This document shows positions 58,478 through 64,000 of a stretch of 64,000 bases of DNA, piece by piece. Source of the stretch: Yersinia pekkanenii (GTDB lineage: Bacteria > Pseudomonadota > Gammaproteobacteria > Enterobacterales > Enterobacteriaceae). Made by a program: the position numbers and the translations under genes. The notes beneath the pieces were generated by a model. It had not been told where the DNA came from. It did no database searches and saw only the letters and a program-made list of their open reading frames with translations. Position 1 is the stretch's first letter, and each line of letters starts with the position of its first letter. The DNA is taken from the NCBI RefSeq assembly GCF_001152565.1, contig NZ_CQAZ01000011.1, forward strand, positions 24,740-88,739, written 5' to 3'.

Positions 58478-59871
58478 CGCAATTTATCTCCCAATAAGAA
58501 TTCCATTACGGCATCCAGGCGAATATGTGGCAATGGACTGTCAACGTTGACGGCCTGCGGGCGGAACTCGTCAAAATGGAACCCCTGCTGTTGCCAGAAA
58601 GCCGGGCCTGGCAAACGGGCAGGAACATCGCCGGGGAATACCGTCAGCGGCCCACCATCTACCAGACGATGACCGCGTAACGCCGGTATTTTTTGCCCCT
58701 GATGGTCGACAATGCCACTTTCTGTCGCCTGTACTGATGCCAACCCGACACAATCCATGCTGATCCCTTCAAAAGCGGCATTTTGCCAAGCTTCTTGCAC
58801 CAATTGTTGTAGCAGCGATACCAGATTCGCGTGTTGATCAGCCGTTACATGGTCAGCTTTAGTTGCCGCAAACATCAGTTTATCGATGCACGGCGAGAAT
58901 AAACGGCGAAATAATGTACGCTTACCGTAATGAAAACTTTGCATTAATTGTGTCAAGGCCAGGCGCATATCATTAAACGCTTGCGGGCCGCTGTTCAACG
59001 GTTGCAAGCAATCCACCAGCACAATTTGCCGATCAAAACGGACAAAATGTTCTTTATAAAAGCCTTTGACTACCGAGTTACAATAATAATTAAAACGAGT
59101 GCGTAGCATGCCCAGATTGGAGTGTTTATCCGCCTGCGCCAACCGTGATCCACCCAGTTCATTCACTTCCGGCCACGGGAAAAACTGTAATGCTGGCGCA
59201 CCCGCCATATCACCGGGTAACACAAATCGCCCCGGTTGAATGAAATGCAGACCTTCATTTTTGCAACGAATAAGATAATCGGTATAGGCTTGTGCAATGG
59301 CAGCCAGCTGATTTTCATCCGCAGGGGCTAATGGATCACACTGCTGACACAGCGTCAGCCATGGTTTGGCCCATTCTGCGCGGTCACCTTGAAGCAAACC
59401 CGCCATCTGGTGCGACCAGCTTAAATAGTCCTGTTCCAACATCGGTAAATCCAGCAACCATTCACCAGGATAATCGACAATCTCCAGATATAGCGTCGAC
59501 GTCTCTTTAAAATGACGCAACAGCGAATCACCGGATCGGAACCGTAGAGCTAAGCGGATCTCACTGACGCCACGGGTCGGCGTGGGCCAGTTTGGTGGTG
59601 TGCCATATAAAGCCGCCAATCCTTCATCATAGGTAAAACGTTGAATACCTAAATCACGCTGCGGCACTCGCTTCACGCCGAGTAGCCGTTCTTCACGCAC
59701 AGCAGAAAACAGCGGTAGACGAGCGCCGCTGTGGACATGGAGCAATTGATTCACTAAAGAAGTAATAAACGCGGTTTTCCCGCTGCGGCTCAAGCCGGTG
59801 ACCGCTAATCGAAGATGGCGATCCATCCCACGGTTGACCAATGACGTAATCTCATTTTGCAGTCGTTTCAT
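58474..59871 (-). CDS. ycjX: YcjX, DUF463 P-loop GTPase
   Basis: A 465-aa P-loop protein, the same length as in E. coli. The Walker A motif is [10 protein letters not shown] (near residue 30), the G3-like segment is [12 protein letters not shown], and AATKADHV is the guanine-specificity motif. YcjX is a stress GTPase induced with the psp operon. ATG 59871 has AAGGAG 5 bases upstream and overlaps the end of pspD by 20 bases. Confidence 0.93.
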   Translation of the reverse strand: MKRLQNEITSLVNRGMDRHLRLAVTGLSRSGKTAFITSLVNQLLHVHSGARLPLFSAVREERLLGVKRVPQRDLGIQRFTYDEGLAALYGTPPNWPTPTRGVSEIRLALRFRSGDSLLRHFKETSTLYLEIVDYPGEWLLDLPMLEQDYLSWSHQMAGLLQGDRAEWAKPWLTLCQQCDPLAPADENQLAAIAQAYTDYLIRCKNEGLHFIQPGRFVLPGDMAGAPALQFFPWPEVNELGGSRLAQADKHSNLGMLRTRFNYYCNSVVKGFYKEHFVRFDRQIVLVDCLQPLNSGPQAFNDMRLALTQLMQSFHYGKRTLFRRLFSPCIDKLMFAATKADHVTADQHANLVSLLQQLVQEAWQNAAFEGISMDCVGLASVQATESGIVDHQGQKIPALRGHRLVDGGPLTVFPGDVPARLPGPAFWQQQGFHFDEFRPQAVNVDSPLPHIRLDAVMEFLLGDKLR

Positions 59872-60091
59872 GCTTCTCCTTGGCAAATTGGCCCGCAGCG
59901 GCCTGCATTGCGCGTTTTAACATGGGTTCCAGCAGCATTAGCAACAGCCAACGCAGGGGCTTACGGCTCACACTTTTTACTATTAACCCCGCGGCTCCGG
60001 CCGGGCCATAGGTCAGCGCAACAGTAAAAATAAGTTTAATCAGCGTGGTTAATATGACACCTGCGCGTGAACGGGCGAGGTTATTGTTCAT
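59852..60091 (-). CDS. pspD: phage shock protein D
   Basis: A 79-aa membrane-associated protein of the psp operon (E. coli 73). It has one hydrophobic region (about 13-37, VILTTLIKLIFTVALTYGPAGAAGLIV) and an amphipathic LRWLLLMLLEPMLKRAMQAA. GGAGG lies 8 bases before ATG 60091; an in-frame TTG at 60109 overlaps that site. Role in the stress response is poorly defined. No pspE follows. Confidence 0.88.
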   Translation of the reverse strand: MNNNLARSRAGVILTTLIKLIFTVALTYGPAGAAGLIVKSVSRKPLRWLLLMLLEPMLKRAMQAAAGQFAKEKHETTAK

Positions 60092-60196
60092 CTTTTTGCC
60101 CTCCGGCAAGCCGTATTGATCAAGAACAACATAAAAGTCTATGGCCCACTATCCAGCAATGGCAGGCCAATAATTACCGTTAAATTTCTGGTGACA

Positions 60197-60556
60197 CTAC
60201 AACTGGCCAAAACGGCTCTGCACACCAAAAGTCTCGGAGGTGACATAACGCTCTACCTGGCGTAAACGCTGCTCCCCAGCAGCCAACTCATACTCTAGTT
60301 GATCCAGAAGTTGGTGCGGCGTCGCTTGGTTATGCTCACTGAAACTGGCGGCGGGTACCGGCTCCAGCATAAAAGTCAGCACAATGTAGGCCACTATAGT
60401 GAAAACGAACAAGCCAAAAAACAGTGATAACACCACCATCACCCGAATTAATCGCACCGGAATATCAAAATAGTGCGCCAGGCCGGCACATACTCCTTTG
60501 ATCATGCCCTCTTCTGGCACCCGGTACAGTTTCTTGTTGCTCAATACATTCGCCAT
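60197..60556 (-). CDS. pspC: phage shock protein C
   Basis: A 119-aa PspC-domain protein: cytoplasmic start (KLYRVPEEGMIKGVCAGLAHYFDIPVRLIR) with a re-entrant or first helix, a transmembrane helix (VMVVLSLFFGLFVFTIVAYIVLTFML), and a C-terminal coiled region (LDQLEYELAAGEQRLRQVERYV). It senses envelope stress and with PspB recruits PspA to the membrane. It also limits secretin toxicity in Yersinia. Its first base overlaps the end of pspB. Confidence 0.95.
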   Translation of the reverse strand: MANVLSNKKLYRVPEEGMIKGVCAGLAHYFDIPVRLIRVMVVLSLFFGLFVFTIVAYIVLTFMLEPVPAASFSEHNQATPHQLLDQLEYELAAGEQRLRQVERYVTSETFGVQSRFGQL

Positions 60557-60783
60557 TATGACTGCCTCCAGTTCGGGTGCTGTGCATCAAGAATTTCTTC
60601 CAATGTTTGGATCCGCTCACGCATCCGACGAGCATCCTCAGTTAACGCTGAGAGGCGCTGCATATCTTGATGGCTGAGCTGAGCGCCACTTTGCTGACGA
60701 TTGCTGTAGTGCAGCCATAACCAAATGGGTGCCACAAACAACACAAAAATTGTCAACGGAATGGCAAGAAACAGGATACTCAT
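60556..60783 (-). CDS. pspB: phage shock protein B
   Basis: A 75-aa inner-membrane protein: one N-terminal helix (ILFLAIPLTIFVLFVAPIWLWLHY) and a cytoplasmic coiled coil (LSALTEDARRMRERIQTLEEILDA). It acts with PspC to relieve PspA inhibition of PspF. The gene overlaps pspC by one base, so translation is coupled. Confidence 0.95.
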   Translation of the reverse strand: MSILFLAIPLTIFVLFVAPIWLWLHYSNRQQSGAQLSHQDMQRLSALTEDARRMRERIQTLEEILDAQHPNWRQS

Positions 60784-60885
60784 TATTTTCCCTTAATCAT
60801 CTAGCGGGTATCCGCATTTTAATTATGGCAGGCCATCGGGATCCTGATGGCCCGTTCAACTTATTAACCTCACGCGGTAAGCGGG

Positions 60886-61551
60886 TTACTCTGCCGAATT
60901 CATTTTCGCTTTCAGTGCTGCCAACTGGCTACTGATTTCATCATCAACTCTCAGTTCGGCAAATTGCTGATCCAGCGATTTTTGTTTGCCTACACCGACA
61001 GTTTCAGCTTCGGCTTCCATATGGTCAATACGCCGTTCAAACTGCTCAAAACGCGCCATAGCCTCATCCAGTTTCCCGCTGTCTAGCTGGCGGCGAACAT
61101 CACGGGATGACGCGGCGGCCTGATGACGCAGAGTCAGGGCTTGCTGTCTGGCCCGAGTTTCAGTCAGCTTACTTTCCAGCTCGGTGATTTCATGTTTCAT
61201 GCGGTTCAGTGTTTCATCTACCGTTGCTACTTCACGGGTCAGGGTGTCAATTAACGCTGCAACCTTTTGCTTTTCAATCAGTGCCGCACGAGCCAAATCT
61301 TCTTTATCTTTGCGCAGTGCCAGCTCGGCTTTATTCTGCCACTCCTGCTGCTGGCTTTCGCTGAGATCGATACGGCGCAATAATTGCTTTTTCTCAGCTA
61401 AAGCACGGGCTGATGTCGAGCGAATTTCCACCAGTGTATCTTCCATTTCCTGAATCATCAGGCGTACCAACTTTTGCGGGTCTTCCGCTTTATCCAGCAA
61501 TGTATTAATGTTGGCGTTCACGATATCGGCAAAACGCGAAAAAATACCCAT
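60886..61551 (-). CDS. pspA: phage shock protein A
   Basis: The central Psp effector, 221 aa (E. coli 222), of the PspA/Vipp1/ESCRT-III family. An N-terminal amphipathic helix ([21 protein letters not shown]) binds stressed membranes; the rest is coiled coil (hairpin of helices, about 25-185). When not at the membrane it inhibits the activator PspF. It is first in pspABCD-ycjXF, read from a sigma-54 promoter at 61678-61694. Confidence 0.97.
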   Translation of the reverse strand: MGIFSRFADIVNANINTLLDKAEDPQKLVRLMIQEMEDTLVEIRSTSARALAEKKQLLRRIDLSESQQQEWQNKAELALRKDKEDLARAALIEKQKVAALIDTLTREVATVDETLNRMKHEITELESKLTETRARQQALTLRHQAAASSRDVRRQLDSGKLDEAMARFEQFERRIDHMEAEAETVGVGKQKSLDQQFAELRVDDEISSQLAALKAKMNSAE

Positions 61552-61677
61552 GATTTACGTCCTCTCTGACTTATTGAATCTCTAAAATAGTGGCGTCTGG
61601 TTGCACTGTTAGCGTCATTACCTAAGCTTAATGATGCCTAATTCGATTCCCTCAGACATATTCCTCCCATAGACAAT

Positions 61678-61694
61678 ATCAAGAGTCATGCCAA
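61678..61694 (-). promoter_or_regulatory. sigma-54 promoter of pspA
   Basis: Minus strand TTGGCATG-ACTC-TTGAT: the -24 GG and a -12 element correctly spaced against TTGGCACG-N4-TTGCW. The -12 has GA in place of GC; the E. coli psp promoter also deviates there. About 125 bases upstream of pspA, leaving room for PspF sites toward pspF. Confidence 0.75.
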
Positions 61695-61800
61695 CTTTTT
61701 ATAAAAGTTAATAAATTGAAAAATAACAAAAAAAAATTTTTGACTCAATTAAGATAAAATGTAGAGTGATTACTTTAACTAACTATTGGCGAATTTCATC

Positions 61801-62814
61801 ATGAGTGAGCAATTAGAAAACCTATTAGGGGAAGCCAACTCTTTTGTTGAAGTACTGGAGCAAGTTTCAGGACTGGCAAAACTGAACAAGCCCGTATTGG
61901 TGATTGGTGAACGAGGCACCGGTAAAGAGCTCATTGCCCATCGCCTACATTATTTATCCGACCGCTGGCAGGGGCCTTTTATTTCCCTTAACTGCGCCGC
62001 ACTTAATGAAAATCTACTCGATTCGGAGTTATTTGGTCATGAGGCCGGTGCCTTTACCGGCGCACAAAAACGCCATCTGGGCCGTTTTGAACGGGCCGAC
62101 CGAGGTACACTGTTTTTGGATGAACTGGCGACCGCACCCATGCTGGTGCAGGAAAAACTATTGCGCGTGATTGAGTATGGCCATCTGGAGCGTGTCGGCG
62201 GGAGCCAACCATTACACGTTGATGTTCGTTTAGTGTGTGCGACTCATGATAACTTGCCCGCCTTAGCCGCTGCCGGGAAATTCCGCCCCGACCTGCTGGA
62301 CCGCCTTGCCTTTGATGTCGTGCAATTGCCGCCGCTGCGTGAACGCCAGCAAGATATCATGTTACTGGCCGAACACTTTGCCATCCAGATGTGCCGAGAG
62401 TTGGGTCTGCCGTTGTTCCCAGGTTTTACACCTCAAGCTAAACAGCAACTGCTGGAATATCGCTGGCCGGGCAATGTGCGAGAATTGAAAAATGTCGTAG
62501 AACGTTCAGTGTATCGCCACGGGAACAGTGAGCAATCGCTGGATAATATTATTATTAATCCTTTCGCAACCCGACCCCCCCCTGAAAGCACAGATCGAGA
62601 AATTGCAGGCGATCACTTAGCGGCGCGTCCTCAATTACCACTCGACCTAAAGCACTGGTTGCATAACAGTGAACAGCAAATGTTAGAACATGCCCTGAAA
62701 CAAGCTCGATTTAATCAACGCAAAGCGGCGAGCTTGCTCGGGTTAACTTATCATCAGTTACGCGGTATGTTAAAAAAACACGCTATTTTGGCAAGTGATA
62801 GTGAAACGCAATAA
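61801..62814 (+). CDS. pspF: sigma-54 enhancer-binding activator PspF
   Basis: A 337-aa activator with AAA+ domain and helix-turn-helix but no receiver domain. Walker A is GERGTGKE (36-43), the sigma-54 contact loop GAFTGA is intact (HEAGAFTGAQKR), and Walker B is TLFLDEL. The C-terminal Fis-type helix-turn-helix is FNQRKAASLLGLTYHQLRGML. ATG 61801 gives the family N-terminus; a TTG at 61786 is upstream and in frame. Its activity is restrained by PspA. Divergent from pspA. Confidence 0.95.
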   Translation: MSEQLENLLGEANSFVEVLEQVSGLAKLNKPVLVIGERGTGKELIAHRLHYLSDRWQGPFISLNCAALNENLLDSELFGHEAGAFTGAQKRHLGRFERADRGTLFLDELATAPMLVQEKLLRVIEYGHLERVGGSQPLHVDVRLVCATHDNLPALAAAGKFRPDLLDRLAFDVVQLPPLRERQQDIMLLAEHFAIQMCRELGLPLFPGFTPQAKQQLLEYRWPGNVRELKNVVERSVYRHGNSEQSLDNIIINPFATRPPPESTDREIAGDHLAARPQLPLDLKHWLHNSEQQMLEHALKQARFNQRKAASLLGLTYHQLRGMLKKHAILASDSETQ

Positions 62815-63229
62815 ATCAGGATTTATCCAACGGCAGGCAAAAAAAAAGCCAGCACCCGAGCTGGCTTAAAAAATACTGGAAGCAATGTGAGCAATGTCGT
62901 GCTTTTCTGTTTAAAGCCTGAAACTGCTGGCTTTATCCCGAAGAGCAAATCGATGGTAATAGTTATCAATAGCGTTTGCAAATACTTTGTTGAGAATTTT
63001 TCTCATCCCCATACTAACACTGATGGAATTAACGTCAGGTGCTGCATGAAACGCCGTTTTTCGCGCCCATGTCACTCGCCACTTCCTCTCGCATAAACAA
63101 CAATTTGCTGTTTATTCATCTCAATTGCGGCAACAACCCGCAGACAGTGCAGTTGTTTTGCTCAATGGATTGGGAGGAGTGCCAGATTACGGTACACTAA
63201 GAGTATTACTGACTGACTGCGAAGCGTTT
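62815..63229. other. gene-free stretch between pspF and sapA
   Basis: Over 400 bases with no convincing gene (a 69-codon frame at 62887-63096 lacks a ribosome site and family match). It holds a stem-loop at 62846-62867 and the sapA promoter, probably the CAGATTACGG-TACACT region at 63183-63198. Confidence 0.5.
62838..62867 (-). terminator. stem-loop after pspF, T-run on the minus strand
   Basis: AAGCCAGC-ACCCGA-GCTGGCTT forms an 8-bp stem. A long A-run on its left becomes a T-run only when read on the minus strand. On the pspF strand the stem is followed by AAAAAATAC, so pspF termination would be weak. Confidence 0.6.
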
Positions 63230-64000
63230 ATGCGTGCTTTACTTATTTGGATGCTATCGCTGGCTTGCCTGGCGACCTCAGCGCTGGCGCAACCTGCCCC
63301 GGCTTCCCAACCCTCTCCATCGCTACCGGACATCCGTCAGCGAGGTTTTGTCTATTGCGTCAGTGGGATACTTAATACCTTCAATCCACAGATGGCCAGT
63401 AGCGGCTTAACGATCGATACACTGGCGGCACAACTTTATGACCGCCTGCTAGATGTCGATCCTTACACCTATCGGCTGATCCCTGAATTAGCCGAAAGCT
63501 GGCAAGTGCTGGATAACGGTGCCACCTATCGTTTTCATTTGCGTAAAGACGTTCCATTCCAAACAACCGATTGGTTTACCCCAACCCGGATGATGAACGC
63601 CGACGATGTAATATTCAGTTTCCAGCGGGTATTTGACTCACAACACCCCTACCATGACGTTAATGGCGGCGAGTATCCTTACTTTGATAGTTTGCAATTT
63701 GCCGATGCCGTGCAAAGTGTCAAAAAGCTGGATGATTACACCGTTGAATTCAAACTGAAAGCACCAGATGCATCATTCCTTTGGCATCTGGCGACCCATT
63801 ATGCGCCGGTACTTTCCGCCGAATACGCCGATGTATTGATCCAAAAAGGCCGACAAGAGCAGATCGATCGCGAGCCTGTTGGAACCGGCCCTTTTATGCT
63901 GAATGAGTATCGCTCCGGGCAATATATCCGCCTGTTCCGTAACAGTGCTTATTGGAAAGGTCTGCCGCGCATGCCTCAGGTGGTTATCGATCTGGGTGCT
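63230..64000 (+). CDS. sapA: SapA, peptide ABC transporter binding protein (partial)
   Basis: The first 257 codons of a periplasmic solute-binding protein; the gene runs off the window end. Signal peptide MRALLIWMLSLACLATSALA, then a mature region matching E. coli SapA: DIRQRGFVYCVSGILNTFNP, YDRLLDVDPYTYRLIPELAESW, VPFQTTDWFTPTRMMNADDV, EPVGTGPFMLNEYRSGQYI. SapA begins the sapABCDF operon, linked to resistance to antimicrobial peptides and to putrescine export. The ribosome site is weak (GAAGCG). Confidence 0.93.
   Translation, partial: MRALLIWMLSLACLATSALAQPAPASQPSPSLPDIRQRGFVYCVSGILNTFNPQMASSGLTIDTLAAQLYDRLLDVDPYTYRLIPELAESWQVLDNGATYRFHLRKDVPFQTTDWFTPTRMMNADDVIFSFQRVFDSQHPYHDVNGGEYPYFDSLQFADAVQSVKKLDDYTVEFKLKAPDASFLWHLATHYAPVLSAEYADVLIQKGRQEQIDREPVGTGPFMLNEYRSGQYIRLFRNSAYWKGLPRMPQVVIDLGA

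Noticed and set aside
62887-63096. 69-aa frame between pspF and sapA
   Set aside because: No ribosome site, atypical composition with scattered Cys, and it follows a hairpin directly; no evidence of coding.

Overview
The window is chromosomal DNA of an enterobacterium, most probably a Yersinia (Y. enterocolitica-like). This rests on recognising nearly every protein as a close relative of an Escherichia coli K-12 protein in locally conserved gene order, on roughly 47-48 % G+C by eye, and on ERIC-type repeats and accessory genes typical of yersiniae. The species name is inference; no database was searched. There is no rRNA, tRNA, CRISPR array, complete insertion sequence or prophage.

Layout. 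1-2070: ilvBN (acetohydroxy acid synthase I) behind the end of its attenuator. 2135-7650: an accessory stretch with a DUF3304 protein, a small secreted protein, yjjG, a large TerB-N/TerB-C membrane protein, the relic of a LysR regulator and a 2-oxoglutarate/Fe(II) oxygenase. 7807-12618: phoA with a Pho box, an orphan LexA-type box, a DUF523 protein, ogt, fnr and uspE. 12701-18880: pntAB, ydgH, ydgI. 19117-25105: an unknown gene, rstAB, an M32 carboxypeptidase, asr with an RstA-type box, ydgU and ydgD. 25165-31008: a HigBA-like toxin-antitoxin pair, hrpA, azoR behind a tetO-like palindrome. 31149-36647: the D-arabinitol locus dalR / dalDKT. 36726-41743: ydbH-ynbE-ydbL, ldhA, a full ERIC element and ydbJ. 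41987-47062: an MgtC-family protein, emrE and the pyruvate:flavodoxin oxidoreductase ydbK. 47225-49522: ttcA, the FNR-activated small RNA FnrS with its FNR box at -41.5, and zntB. 49756-50299: an AT-rich pair of small unknown membrane proteins. 50391-56111: mppA, mpaA, ycjG, tpx, tyrR. 56427-57407: a Xre-RES toxin-antitoxin module between tyrR and ycjF. 57413-64000: ycjF-ycjX-pspDCBA with a sigma-54 promoter, pspF, and the start of sapA, cut by the window end.

How the parts fit. Several genes belong to oxygen and envelope physiology: fnr and its small RNA fnrS, pntAB, ldhA and ydbK (redox balance), psp/ycjXF and ydbH/ynbE/ydbL (envelope integrity), mppA/mpaA/ycjG (murein-peptide recycling), and rstAB with asr/ydgU/ydgD (acid and low-Mg responses). 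Accessory cargo sits at boundaries of the conserved blocks. The least explained items are the 64-aa plus 116-aa membrane pair, the solo TerB-N/TerB-C protein, the orphan LexA box upstream of phoA, and the small secreted proteins near 2.1-3.2 kb.
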